A stretch of 64,000 bases of DNA from Thermohahella caldifontis (GTDB lineage Bacteria; Pseudomonadota; Gammaproteobacteria; Pseudomonadales; Oleiphilaceae), in contig NZ_CP154858.1 of assembly GCF_041153465.1 (NCBI RefSeq), forward strand, positions 3,162,001 to 3,226,000, given 5' to 3'. Of this stretch, positions 10,784-20,015 are shown piece after piece; the first letter of the stretch is position 1, and every line of letters starts with the position of its first letter. A program made the position numbers and the translations under genes. The notes below the pieces were generated by a model that saw only the letters and a list, made by a program, of their open reading frames with translations, was not told the origin of the DNA and made no database searches.

Positions 10784-11710
10784 ATGATGTCAATGGCAGA
10801 TCGTGACGGTCTGATCTGGTATGACGGCAAGATGGTTCCCTGGCGCGAGGCCAATACCCATGTGCTGACCCATACCCTGCATTATGGCATGGGCGTGTTT
10901 GAAGGTGTACGGGCCTATCCCACTGAGCGCGGACCGGCCATTTTCAAGCTGCGGGAGCATACGGACCGGCTGTTCCGTTCCGCACACATCATGAACATGA
11001 AGATGCCGTTTACCAAGGAAGAGGTGAATGAAGCGCAGCGCATGGCCGTGCGCGAGAACGGGCTGAAGGATGCCTATCTGCGCCCGATGGCGTTTTTCGG
11101 GTCAGAGGGAATGGGGCTGCGTGCCTCGGGCCTCAAGGTGCACCTGATCGTTGCAGCCTGGAGCTGGCCCAGCTACATGTCCCCGGAGGCCCTGGAGCAG
11201 GGGATCAAGGTCAGGACATCATCCTATACCCGGCATCACGTCAATATCAGCATGTGCAAGGCCAAGGCGAACGGTCATTACATCAACTCCATGCTGGCAC
11301 TGAACGAGGCCCTGTCAGGCGGCGCGGACGAGGCGTTGTTGCTGGATCCGGAAGGCTATGTTGCGGAAGGTTCCGGCGAGAACATTTTCCTGGTGCGTGA
11401 TGGCAAGCTCTACACCCCGGAACTGACGTCCTGTCTGGATGGTATTACCCGTCGTACCATCATGCAGTTTGCGGAGGAGCTGGGTGTGGACGTTATCGAA
11501 AAGCGGATCACCCGTGATGAAGTCTATGTGGCCGATGAAGCCTTCTTTACCGGCACGGCGGCGGAAGTCCTGCCCATCCGCGAGCTGGATGGTCGCCAGA
11601 TCGGCACCGGCCGCCGGGGCGAGCTGACCACCACATTGCAGAAAATGTACTTTGACGCAGTGCACGGGCGTTCAGAGAAGCATCTGGACTGGCTGACGCT
11701 TGTAGGCTGA
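10784..11710 (+). CDS. ilvE: Branched-chain amino acid aminotransferase IlvE
   Basis: This PLP enzyme carries out the last step of Leu, Ile and Val synthesis. The 308-aa product has the fold-type IV signatures LHYGMGVFEGVRAY and a PLP lysine at about K161 in AKANGHYINSML. The EGSGENIFLV and GITRRTIMQFAEELG segments also fit. Ribosome site AAGGAGA lies at 10774-10780; the first of two adjacent ATGs (10784, 10787) is used here, but the second is better spaced. It is 30 bp after glnE and its stop overlaps the waaF start (TGATG), so it is translationally coupled to LPS genes. Confidence 0.96.
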   Translation: MMSMADRDGLIWYDGKMVPWREANTHVLTHTLHYGMGVFEGVRAYPTERGPAIFKLREHTDRLFRSAHIMNMKMPFTKEEVNEAQRMAVRENGLKDAYLRPMAFFGSEGMGLRASGLKVHLIVAAWSWPSYMSPEALEQGIKVRTSSYTRHHVNISMCKAKANGHYINSMLALNEALSGGADEALLLDPEGYVAEGSGENIFLVRDGKLYTPELTSCLDGITRRTIMQFAEELGVDVIEKRITRDEVYVADEAFFTGTAAEVLPIRELDGRQIGTGRRGELTTTLQKMYFDAVHGRSEKHLDWLTLVG

Positions 11711-12759
11711 TGCCGGAAACACTGCCTTTCGATTCGCCGCCACGCATCCTGATCGTCGGCCCCTCGTGGGTCGGCGACATGGTCATGGCGCAGTCCCTGT
11801 TCATCACTCTACAGCAGTATTATCCCGGTGCTGTGCTGGATGTGCTGGCGCCGGCCTGGAGCGGTCCGGTGCTGGCCTGCATGCCCCAGGTGCGACGGCA
11901 TCTGCACATGCCCGTGGGGCACGGACGGCTGGGCTGGGGAGAGCGCCGGGCGCTGGGGCATCAGCTTCGGGGACAGTATGACTGGGCCATTGTGCTGCCC
12001 AACTCGCTCAAGAGCGCTCTGATTCCCTGGTTTGCCAGAATTCCCGTGCGTACAGGCTGGCGCGGAGAGCTGCGCTATGGCCTGCTCAATGATCTGCGTG
12101 TGCTGGACAAGGCGCGCTACCCGAAAATGGTGGAGCGCTTTGTGGTGCTGGCGTGGCAACGGGGTGCGGAGTTGCCCGGCCAATTGCCCCGCCCCCGGCT
12201 GGAGGTCGAGGCGACACAGCGTCAGCAGGCCCTGGAAGATCTGTCGCTCTCGCAGCATCGTCCGGTTCTGGCCTTGTGCCCGGGTGCCGAATTCGGGCGC
12301 GCCAAGAAGTGGCCGGAAGACTACTATGCGCAGGTGGCGTGTCGCTGGATGGACAGCGGCGGGCAGGTCTGGATATTCGGTTCGCAGAATGATCTGGATA
12401 CCGCCCGGACCATCGCCGGGCAGGTGGACGGTGATGTGCAGGTGCTGGCCGGCCGTACGACACTGGAGCAGGCCGTGGCGTTGCTGTCCTGTGCGGATCA
12501 GGTGGTGAGCAACGATTCGGGGCTGATGCATGTGGCCGCGGCCCTTGACCGGCCACTGGTGGTGGTGTATGGCTCCACTTCGCCCGGATTCACCCCGCCA
12601 CTGAGCGATCAGGCTCACACCGTGCAGAGTACCATTGAATGCTCGCCCTGCTTTGAGCGTACCTGCCGCTTTGGGCATTATGCCTGTCTGACAGAGCTCA
12701 AGCCCGAAACCGTGATGAAGGAGATCCGGCACTGGCCGGATGTGATTGCCCGTGGCTGA
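11710..12759 (+). CDS. waaF: ADP-heptose:LPS heptosyltransferase II (WaaF)
   Basis: This GT9 enzyme adds the second L,D-heptose to the LPS inner core at the inner membrane. The 349-aa product shows ILIVGPSWVGDMVMAQSLF at the N-terminus and the sugar-nucleotide region SNDSGLMHVAAALDRPLVVVYGSTSPGFTPPL near the C-terminus. The WaaF-type Cys motif SPCFERTCRFGHYACL follows. Start overlaps the ilvE stop by one base; the stop overlaps the waaC start. Confidence 0.95.
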   Translation: MPETLPFDSPPRILIVGPSWVGDMVMAQSLFITLQQYYPGAVLDVLAPAWSGPVLACMPQVRRHLHMPVGHGRLGWGERRALGHQLRGQYDWAIVLPNSLKSALIPWFARIPVRTGWRGELRYGLLNDLRVLDKARYPKMVERFVVLAWQRGAELPGQLPRPRLEVEATQRQQALEDLSLSQHRPVLALCPGAEFGRAKKWPEDYYAQVACRWMDSGGQVWIFGSQNDLDTARTIAGQVDGDVQVLAGRTTLEQAVALLSCADQVVSNDSGLMHVAAALDRPLVVVYGSTSPGFTPPLSDQAHTVQSTIECSPCFERTCRFGHYACLTELKPETVMKEIRHWPDVIARG

Positions 12760-13783
12760 TCCGCTGCTGATCAAGACCTCGTCCCTGGGGGATGTCATTC
12801 ACATGCTGCCCGCGCTGACCGATCTCCACCAGGCGCGCCCCGACGTGCGTGTGGATTGGGTGGTGGAAAAAGCCTTTGCGGAAATCCCGGCCTGGCATCC
12901 TGCCGTGGGGCGGGTGATTCCCGTCGAGATACGACGCTGGCGCAAACAGCCGCTCCAGTTCTTTCGGTCCCGGGAGTGGGAAACGTTGAAGGGTGTGTTG
13001 CAGGACGCACCACTGGCCGTGGATGCTCAGGGACTGCTCAAGAGTGCCTGGATGATGCACTGGGTGTCCGGCGAGCGCATCGGCTATGATCGCGAGAGTA
13101 TCCGGGAGCCTTTGGCCAGCCTGTTCTACAGCCGCCGTGTCCGGGTATCGCGGGCGCTGCATGCCATCGAGCGGAATCGTTTGCTGCTGGCCGCGGCATT
13201 GGGTTATCCCTGCCCGGATACGCCGCCGGATTTCGGAATCGGCGACACCTTTCGTGCGGCAGAGAAGTCCGGTGAGAAAGAGTCTCCCGGTGTATTTCTG
13301 TTGCATGGCACCACCTGGCGTACCAAGCATTGGCCGGAAGCATACTGGTCGGAACTGGTCGGCAGGCTGGTGTCAGCGGGCATCCCCGTGACCGTGACCT
13401 GGGGCAATGAAACCGAAAGGCAGCGGGCGGAACGGCTCCAGGCCGAGGGCGCCCGCGTGCTGCCCAGGGGCAGTCTGACCGGGTTGGCGCATGCGCTCGC
13501 ACGCGCGCGTGCGGTGGTGACGGTGGATACAGGCCTGGGGCACCTCGCCGCGGCCCTGGATTGTCCGGTGGTGGCCCTGTTCGGCCCGACGTCCGCCCAA
13601 CTGACCGGCTTGTATGGCCGCGAGCAGACCTCACTCCAGTCCACATATCACTGTTCGCCCTGTTTCAGAAAGCAATGCCGGTATGCGATGTTGCCCGATG
13701 TCAGTGATCCGCCTTGCTGGCAGGCTGTCAGCCCGGAACGGGTATGGAGAGCACTGAAGCCCTGTCTGAAGGAGCTGACATGA
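12752..13783 (+). CDS. waaC: LPS heptosyltransferase I (WaaC)
   Basis: This GT9 enzyme transfers the first heptose to Kdo2-lipid A. The 343-aa product begins at a GTG (MADPLLIKTSSLGDVIHMLPAL), matching the WaaC N-terminus; the donor-site region is DTGLGHLAAALDCPVVALFGPTSAQLTG. It overlaps the waaF stop by 8 bp. Its ADP-heptose substrate is made partly by HldE, encoded at 23.5 kb. Confidence 0.94.
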   Translation: MADPLLIKTSSLGDVIHMLPALTDLHQARPDVRVDWVVEKAFAEIPAWHPAVGRVIPVEIRRWRKQPLQFFRSREWETLKGVLQDAPLAVDAQGLLKSAWMMHWVSGERIGYDRESIREPLASLFYSRRVRVSRALHAIERNRLLLAAALGYPCPDTPPDFGIGDTFRAAEKSGEKESPGVFLLHGTTWRTKHWPEAYWSELVGRLVSAGIPVTVTWGNETERQRAERLQAEGARVLPRGSLTGLAHALARARAVVTVDTGLGHLAAALDCPVVALFGPTSAQLTGLYGREQTSLQSTYHCSPCFRKQCRYAMLPDVSDPPCWQAVSPERVWRALKPCLKELT

Positions 13784-14541
13784 GCCGCGTGCCCTTGTCG
13801 TTGGTGGTGATCACCCTGAATGAAGCGGCCAGGCTGGAGAAATGCCTGCGCAGCGTTCCCTTTGCGGACGAGATTCTGGTCGTTGATTCGGGATCCACGG
13901 ACGGCACCGTGGCGTTGGCACGTGAGCTGGGTGCCCGGGTTATCCATCAGGACTGGCTGGGTTATGGCGCGCAGAAGCAGTTTGCCGTGGAGCAGGCGAA
14001 ACACGACTGGGTGCTGTGCCTGGACGCGGACGAGTGGCTGAGCGACGAGCTTGCACAAGCTATCGAGCGTGTGCTGGCCGCACCCGATGCCGACGGCTAC
14101 TGCTTCCCGCGCTGCAATCGCTTCATGGGCAGGTGGCTGCGCCACGGCGAAGGTTACCCGGACCTTTCCTTGCGCCTGTTTCGCAAGTCACGGGGGCGCT
14201 GGAGTACGGATCCGGTGCACGAGAAGGTGATGCTTGAAGGGGCGGTAAAGCGGATCAGGGGAGATCTCATGCACGAGTCCGAGGAGACGCTCGGGCAGTA
14301 TCTCGCCAAGCAGAACCGTTATACGGATCTGCAGGCGGAGCAGTTGCGGGCGCGGGGGAAACGCTTTTCCCTCGTCAAGGCACTGACGTCACCCCCGTTT
14401 CGTTTCATCAAGTTCTACTTTCTGCGACTGGGGTGTCTCGACGGGGTGCCCGGACTGGTGCATATCTCCATCGGATGCATGAACAGCTACTTCAAGTACA
14501 TGAAGCTGTACGCGCGGTCAGACGATCGAGTGCAGCCATGA
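13780..14541 (+). CDS. waaE: LPS core glycosyltransferase, GT2 family (WaaE/KdtX-like)
   Basis: The 253-aa product has a GT-A fold start (SLVVITLNEAARLEKCLRSV), the DSGSTDGT motif and the DADEWLS metal-binding segment. It resembles WaaE/KdtX, which adds glucose to heptose I of the inner core in Klebsiella and Serratia. A good ribosome site (AAGGAGC) precedes the ATG, which overlaps the waaC stop (ATGA). The last 50 bp overlap the convergent GT9 gene. The exact sugar is not predictable. Confidence 0.85.
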   Translation: MSRVPLSLVVITLNEAARLEKCLRSVPFADEILVVDSGSTDGTVALARELGARVIHQDWLGYGAQKQFAVEQAKHDWVLCLDADEWLSDELAQAIERVLAAPDADGYCFPRCNRFMGRWLRHGEGYPDLSLRLFRKSRGRWSTDPVHEKVMLEGAVKRIRGDLMHESEETLGQYLAKQNRYTDLQAEQLRARGKRFSLVKALTSPPFRFIKFYFLRLGCLDGVPGLVHISIGCMNSYFKYMKLYARSDDRVQP

Positions 14542-15520
14542 CATCCTCCGGTGCAATATCCTTAACACGCTGACTCTCGGGTTGCAGAAGCTCGTAGGGT
14601 GATCCGTGAGGATACCAGCGCTGGCTGTCCGTATCGCCGAAGAAGCAGACCATTGGACGTCCCAGGGCGGCGCCGATATGCATGTGCCCGCCATCACTGA
14701 GAATCAGTCGATCACAAAGTGCCAGTCCGGCGATGAGCTCGCGCAAATGCCGGGTAGGCACCGGGATGACACTGCCGGGCGGGCAGTTTTGCACGATCTC
14801 TCTGGCCAAGTCATCATCTCCCGGATGGCGTGGGTCATCCTGCTTGCCTGGCGCCCAGAACAAAGCCACCTGATGGCCGGATTGGTAAAGCTGATGAATC
14901 AGCCGGATCCAATGGTCTCTCGTCCAGCGGTTTGCGGGGCGTCTTGCGCTGATATGGCATCCCGTCAGCGTACGTTCCGGCGTTCTCTGTGGCATGTGCC
15001 CGAGAATGGCCCGTGTTTCCTCTGGCGCCACGACCAGTCGCGGTGCTGGCGGGGGTAACAGATCAAGCCCCAGCGGTACAAGCAGTCGCATCATGCGGAA
15101 GGCTTCGTGCTCCCGGGAAGCGGGCAGGGCGACCGGATCGGTGACAGAGCGGGATTGGCCCGGCTCACAGAAACTGATGATGCGCCGTGCGCCGGCCAGG
15201 CGTGCAAAGCTGACCGCTCGCCGGTTGAATCCCCCGCTGGCCGCAATGGCGACGGACAATCCGGCTTTGCGCAGCCTCAGAAAAGTCATCAGTTTCTGAA
15301 TGTACACGGCCAGCAGGGACTGTCCTTCATCGCGATGCTTGCCCTTCGTGTAGACGTGAATATGGTCAATGTAGTCCAGCCCCTGCAGTACCGGCACATT
15401 GTAGCTGTTCACCAGCACGTGGAGCGTGACCTCCGGCCTGTGCTGCTTCAGCGTGGCAAGCATGGGGAGGGTGCAGATCAGATCACCAATATTGTCGCGT
15501 CGGATGACCAGAACGTTCAT
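14492..15520 (-). CDS. GT9 family glycosyltransferase (heptosyltransferase-like)
   Basis: The 342-aa product begins MNVLVIRRDNIGDLICTLPML, the GT9 acceptor-side opening, and has the donor-side segment LSDGGHMHIGAALGRPMVCFFGD. The start was set at this conserved opening; the frame extends far upstream across waaL without homology. It is the last gene of the minus-strand LPS operon and its ATG overlaps the waaL stop. The 3' end overlaps waaE by 50 bp. Acceptor and sugar are unknown. Confidence 0.85.
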   Translation of the reverse strand: MNVLVIRRDNIGDLICTLPMLATLKQHRPEVTLHVLVNSYNVPVLQGLDYIDHIHVYTKGKHRDEGQSLLAVYIQKLMTFLRLRKAGLSVAIAASGGFNRRAVSFARLAGARRIISFCEPGQSRSVTDPVALPASREHEAFRMMRLLVPLGLDLLPPPAPRLVVAPEETRAILGHMPQRTPERTLTGCHISARRPANRWTRDHWIRLIHQLYQSGHQVALFWAPGKQDDPRHPGDDDLAREIVQNCPPGSVIPVPTRHLRELIAGLALCDRLILSDGGHMHIGAALGRPMVCFFGDTDSQRWYPHGSPYELLQPESQRVKDIAPEDVMAALDRLTARTASCT

Positions 15521-16710
15521 GTTTGCCTCATTCGGGTGTGCATGTGGTTCCAGGCCAGGACGAGAAGGACCCAGAACAGGATCAGCGGGCCGCGCGTATA
15601 AAAGTCGTCGGTGAGGTTCTTCACCAGCATGATGGTAAGAAGGAGCAACCCGGTGACGGCGCTTTTGCGTGTTGCTGCGAGTCCGAGTCCGCCCATGAAC
15701 TGCCGCGCCACACCAGCGATCATGTAGAGGAAGGCCAGCAGACCGGGTAGGCCGACGCTCGCATAGATATTCAGGAATATGTTGTGTGCGTGGCTGACCA
15801 ACGGATGTTTGGCCACAGGATGCCGTGCCTTGTCCACGTGATTGTAATCGGCTGACAGATCCCGGCCGTAACCATACCCGAGAACCGGGCGCTCGGCGAT
15901 CACTTCCATCCAGTAGTCCCAGATTTGCCAGCGTACGTCCCGGGTATAGGTGTTTTCCAGTTTCTGGAGCTGATCGCCCTGCAAGCCGCCGGACTTGGGT
16001 GTGTTGACCGAAACCAGAAAGACCAGCACGGCAATGCCCGCCAGTGCCACGCCGACCTGCCGCGAGCTGAACTTGCCGGACAGCGGTGTGTAGATCAGAA
16101 GCGCCACGGCCAGTGCGGCCCAGAACATCCGGTTGGAAGTCAGCCAGGCGGTGTAGAGGATCAGTGTCGTCCACAGCAGGATAAAGAGCACACGCAAGGG
16201 ACCCTTTGCAGGGCGCGAAAGCATGGCCAGCGGCAGTGCCAGCAGCAACACGGTGCTGAGGTCACCGACCCCGGGATCGTAATATCGGAGTTCATGCTGC
16301 CAGGTGTTCAGTAGTTCCGGCAGCCCGGGTTGGTAGAGAAATAAGGCCAGCGCAATGGCAGCAAAGCCGGAGAGGGTTGCCGTGGCCAGCAATCTTTCCG
16401 AATGCCGGCCTGCCAGGAGCAGCACGATGAGCAGTGGAGGCAGTATTTCCCGCTTGAGAAAACTGAGGGTAATATCCGGATTCACCGACCAGATCAATGA
16501 TGCGGTGGCCACGAGTGAAAACGGCAGGATACAGTTCAGCATGGGCTTCTGATATTCCCTCATGGGGGGCATCAGCGGCCAGCTGAGCAACAGCAATCCG
16601 AGCCCGGCCCACATGAGCCCGGGGGTATGATGGAAAAAGCTGCCAAACACCATGCTCGCCACGGCAACATGAAGACAGATGGTCGCAAGATGATTTCGGT
16701 TCAGCGTCAT
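15517..16710 (-). CDS. waaL: O-antigen ligase family protein (WaaL)
   Basis: The 397-aa integral membrane protein has about 10-12 hydrophobic segments. It carries the large periplasmic loop typical of the Wzy_C/WaaL family, with ERPVLGYGYGRDL, the conserved H in KHPLVSHAHNIFLNIYASVGLPG, and positively charged loop residues. It would join O-antigen or other polysaccharide from undecaprenyl-PP to the lipid A core on the periplasmic side. It overlaps both neighbours by 4 bp. A Wzy polymerase is possible, but the LPS-core setting favours ligase. Confidence 0.85.
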   Translation of the reverse strand: MTLNRNHLATICLHVAVASMVFGSFFHHTPGLMWAGLGLLLLSWPLMPPMREYQKPMLNCILPFSLVATASLIWSVNPDITLSFLKREILPPLLIVLLLAGRHSERLLATATLSGFAAIALALFLYQPGLPELLNTWQHELRYYDPGVGDLSTVLLLALPLAMLSRPAKGPLRVLFILLWTTLILYTAWLTSNRMFWAALAVALLIYTPLSGKFSSRQVGVALAGIAVLVFLVSVNTPKSGGLQGDQLQKLENTYTRDVRWQIWDYWMEVIAERPVLGYGYGRDLSADYNHVDKARHPVAKHPLVSHAHNIFLNIYASVGLPGLLAFLYMIAGVARQFMGGLGLAATRKSAVTGLLLLTIMLVKNLTDDFYTRGPLILFWVLLVLAWNHMHTRMRQT

Positions 16711-17816
16711 GGGGACTTTTCCTTGGTCATGTCACTCAGCACGTCCCAGACTTCCCCTGGCTGAATCAGATCCATGCACCGCACTTCCGGGCAGCTTTCC
16801 AGAGATCTTGCACAGCGGCTGACCCAGGGGAGTGACCGCTTGAACAGGTAGGGCTGATTGCGGCAGGCAATGGGCTTCTCGATGGCGCGGAAAGGGATGG
16901 TGCTGAAATACGTGCTGTCGGTGTACAGGCTCGCCGAACCGGGACCAAAGAGGCCCACCGCGGGGGTGCCGGTCAGACGTGCCAGGTGAAGCACCCCGGT
17001 ATCCGGACAGACGATAGCCTGTGCCCTCTGAACCAGGTGCCAGAGTTGGTCCAGCATCAGATTTCCGGGAAAACGAGGCCAGTGCGCAGGTGCATCCAGC
17101 GCATCGATCAGGGCGCGCTCGCCCGGACCGCAACTCAGCACCGGTACCATGCCGTGCTGTTCGATACGTTGCGCAAGGGCTTGCCAGCAGGCGGGAGGCC
17201 AGAACTTGGTGGGCGAGCTGGCACCCAGATGCAGCACCACATAGGGGGAGTCCGGTGTCTCCGGAGGTGATTGCGGTGTGACTCGCCACGCATCGGCTGA
17301 CCAGGTGACATCGGGTAATGGTGTGTCGGGCATCAGCATCAGGTTCATGTCCGGCCAGGCCACAGGGTTCCGGGGTAGCCTGACTTGCTCGTGCACGGGC
17401 CAGCTCTTGTAGCCCGGCCGGTCACCCTCAAAGGCACGGATCCAGCGCGCACCCATGGCTAGTGCCAGCCAGCTGTAGCGATTGTCCCCCGGTACAAGTG
17501 CCAGGTCCCATCCCTGATTGTCCAGCAATGCCCGTACCGTATCCGGTTTTTTCGGATCATAGGGCAGCGGCAGGACGCCGTAGGGACGGTGCCGGAACAG
17601 GGGAATGATCAGCGGATCCATGGTCATCGCGATCTCCGCCTGCGGGTATCTGGCCCGTAGCTGAGCCAGCAGGGGCGCCAGCATGAGGGTGTCTCCGAGA
17701 AGCAGGTGGTGGCTGATCAGGATACGCTGCGGTTGTTCCGGACGTTTTCCCGGGCGCAGCCCGTGCCAAAGCCACCAGCGCCATTGCATGCGCCTTGCGC
17801 GAGTTCTACCGCTCAT
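16707..17816 (-). CDS. GT9 family glycosyltransferase (heptosyltransferase-like)
   Basis: The product is about 369 aa from the ATG at 17816, which overlaps the upstream gene's stop by 11 bp and has AGGAAAG before it. The GT9 opening is ILISHHLLLGDTLMLAPLLAQL and the donor region is CPDTGVLHLARLTGTPAVGLFGPGSASLY. The C-terminal Cys-rich stretch (CRNQPYLFKRSLPWVSRCARSLESCPEVRC) is longer than in WaaF and may be structural. Role: outer or inner core assembly, specificity unknown. Confidence 0.83.
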   Translation of the reverse strand: MSGRTRARRMQWRWWLWHGLRPGKRPEQPQRILISHHLLLGDTLMLAPLLAQLRARYPQAEIAMTMDPLIIPLFRHRPYGVLPLPYDPKKPDTVRALLDNQGWDLALVPGDNRYSWLALAMGARWIRAFEGDRPGYKSWPVHEQVRLPRNPVAWPDMNLMLMPDTPLPDVTWSADAWRVTPQSPPETPDSPYVVLHLGASSPTKFWPPACWQALAQRIEQHGMVPVLSCGPGERALIDALDAPAHWPRFPGNLMLDQLWHLVQRAQAIVCPDTGVLHLARLTGTPAVGLFGPGSASLYTDSTYFSTIPFRAIEKPIACRNQPYLFKRSLPWVSRCARSLESCPEVRCMDLIQPGEVWDVLSDMTKEKSP

Positions 17817-18894
17817 CAACCACTTTCCTGAAGATGGCGTCCATCTGTTCGACCATGCTGTCCAGCGTGCAGTGGCGTGAGGCGAACTCATGGCCGGCTG
17901 AGGCCATCGCCTCACGGACGTCCGCGCGTTCATACAGATGGGATAGTGCCTGTGTCAGGGCATTGCTGTCCCTGGGAGGTACCAGCCAGCCGGTTTTCTG
18001 GTGATGGATGATATCCTCAATGCTCCCCACCGGCGTCGAGACCACCGGGATGCGACAGAGCATGGCCTGCATGAGGCTCTGGGGCACACCCTCGTTGGCA
18101 TAGGATGGCAGCACGAAGAGATCCAGGGCCTGCAGCCAGGGGGCAACCTCCTGCTGGTGTCCCACAAACCGGACGCGATCCGCCAGTCCCAGTTCCTGTA
18201 CACGGGATTCAATGGCTGTTCGGTTCGGGCCGTCGCCGATCACCAGAAGGTGAATGGCATCCGGCAGCCGGGCAAGGGCTTCGACAAGATAGGCATGGCC
18301 TTTCCACGTGCGTATGGTGGCAACGATGCCCAGATAGAAGGCCTGATTGTCCAGACCGAGGGCGGCGCGTGCCTGGTGCCGGTCCCCTGGCCTGAAGCGC
18401 TCAGGGTCAATGCCGGTATGAACGGATGCCACCCTGTCGGGGTGGACAAGGCGCTTTTCAATCAGCTCGTCGCGAATCCGCGTGCCGGTCGTTACCACAT
18501 AACGGGCGGCCTTGCCATAGAGCCAGCGGTTGCTGACGGAAGGGCTCACCGGTGCCGAGATGTGGCGGGTCCGAACAATGGGGGCAGGGGAGGCGCCGAG
18601 CAACTGTGCTACGGCAGTCAGCCAGCTGTCAGTCGAGCTGTGTGTATTGATGATATCCGGTTCCCAGGCGCGGATGAGACGATACATGGCGACCAGACCG
18701 CGCCAGTTCTTGCGGTTGATGGGCGCAGGGAGAGTGACCAGTCCCCGCTCCCGGGCTGCTTCGTAAATGGGGGCTTCCGGGGGACAGGCCAGCGCAACTT
18801 CATGGCCTTTTTTCATCAGGCCGGTGGCCTCTGTCAGGATGCGGATTTCCTGTCCGCCCCAGCCACAGGAGTTTTCAGTATGGAGAATTTTCAT
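17806..18894 (-). CDS. GT4 family glycosyltransferase
   Basis: The 362-aa GT-B enzyme begins MKILHTENSCGWGGQEIRILTEA (glycine-rich acceptor loop). It has the GT4 donor motif: a conserved E in YANEGVPQSLMQAMLCRIPVVSTPVGSIEDII. The start at 18894 overlaps the waaG-like stop (ATGA). It should add a hexose or heptose to the LPS core in the cytoplasm; the sugar is not known. Confidence 0.86.
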   Translation of the reverse strand: MKILHTENSCGWGGQEIRILTEATGLMKKGHEVALACPPEAPIYEAARERGLVTLPAPINRKNWRGLVAMYRLIRAWEPDIINTHSSTDSWLTAVAQLLGASPAPIVRTRHISAPVSPSVSNRWLYGKAARYVVTTGTRIRDELIEKRLVHPDRVASVHTGIDPERFRPGDRHQARAALGLDNQAFYLGIVATIRTWKGHAYLVEALARLPDAIHLLVIGDGPNRTAIESRVQELGLADRVRFVGHQQEVAPWLQALDLFVLPSYANEGVPQSLMQAMLCRIPVVSTPVGSIEDIIHHQKTGWLVPPRDSNALTQALSHLYERADVREAMASAGHEFASRHCTLDSMVEQMDAIFRKVVDER

Positions 18895-20015
18895 GTGCGT
18901 AGGAGTTCCTGGTAAAGTCGGCGCAGGCTGGTGGCCATGCGATCCAGACCATATTCTTCGGCGGTGAGGCGGGCGGGCGGGCGCCATGTCTTGCAGTGGT
19001 CAAGGGCCTGACGCAGTGCCTCGGAAAGGGCTTCGGTGTTCCCGGTTTCAAGGATCACACCATGACTCCCGGAAATCAGTTCATGTGCGCCGGTCTGACA
19101 GGTCGTAATGACGCCGGTTCCGCACGCCAGTGATTCCAGAACGACGTTTCCAAAAGGCTCGTACCAGGCCGGGTGAACCAGTATATCGGCACACTGGTAG
19201 TAGCGCTCCGGCTGGCGCACCGGCCCACGGAAGTACACCCGGTGTTGCAGGCCAAGGGCGTGGGCGAGTGACTCATAATGCTTGCGATGCTTGTCCTGTC
19301 CGCAGATCACGAGGTGAACGGCATCCGGAACGCTGGCCAGAGCCTCCAGCAATAGTGACAGGCCCTTTCTCTTGAAGCCGCTGCCCATGAACAGTGCAAG
19401 GCAGGCTGCTTGAGGCAGGCCCAGTTCCTGTCGCAACTGCTGTCTTTCTTCCGGGGAAGCCGGTCTGAATCGCTCCAGATCCACGCCGTTGTAGACCAGC
19501 GTCAGCTGGTCGTCCCGGAGGTCAAAACGGTTTTTCAGATCTGCTTTTACCATATTGGAAATGCAGATCACCCGCTTCAGTTCGGGCGACTGATACAGCG
19601 CCTGTTCCTGCCGGAGAAGATAGCGGTGAAACGGATCATGCCGGGTCCAGAATCGGGTGAGCGGCCCTTCCATTCGTTGCTTCTGTTCCAGCCAGGTGGC
19701 ATGGACACCGTCTCCCGCCCGGTAAACGGGAACGCCCGGAATGCGCTCAAAGGATTGCACGATGTCAAAGGTGTTTTGCCGGAGCAATTCCCTGACCGAC
19801 TGCGTGAAGGTCTGCTGCTTCCGCAGGCGTGACCAGCCGGTTCGCCGGGCCTCCAGAAACCGGATTTCCGGGCGTTGTTCCGGTGATTTCTCCCACTTGT
19901 GGGCGATGACTGTAAATTCGGTATCCTCGCCGGACAGTGCGGAAAGCGTATTCATGACCATGCGCTCGGCGCCGCCATCCACTCTGAACTGTTGTCGGAT
20001 CAGTGCAATCTTCAT
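18891..20015 (-). CDS. waaG: LPS core glucosyltransferase I-like, GT4 (WaaG family)
   Basis: The 374-aa product matches the WaaG layout: MKIALIRQQFRVDGGAERMV, then KRVICISNMVKADL, VYNGVDLERFRP, and the donor motif WYEPFGNVVLESLACGTGVITT. In E. coli WaaG adds the first glucose to heptose II. It is in the middle of a tightly overlapping operon (4-bp overlaps on both sides), consistent with core assembly. Confidence 0.88.
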   Translation of the reverse strand: MKIALIRQQFRVDGGAERMVMNTLSALSGEDTEFTVIAHKWEKSPEQRPEIRFLEARRTGWSRLRKQQTFTQSVRELLRQNTFDIVQSFERIPGVPVYRAGDGVHATWLEQKQRMEGPLTRFWTRHDPFHRYLLRQEQALYQSPELKRVICISNMVKADLKNRFDLRDDQLTLVYNGVDLERFRPASPEERQQLRQELGLPQAACLALFMGSGFKRKGLSLLLEALASVPDAVHLVICGQDKHRKHYESLAHALGLQHRVYFRGPVRQPERYYQCADILVHPAWYEPFGNVVLESLACGTGVITTCQTGAHELISGSHGVILETGNTEALSEALRQALDHCKTWRPPARLTAEEYGLDRMATSLRRLYQELLRT

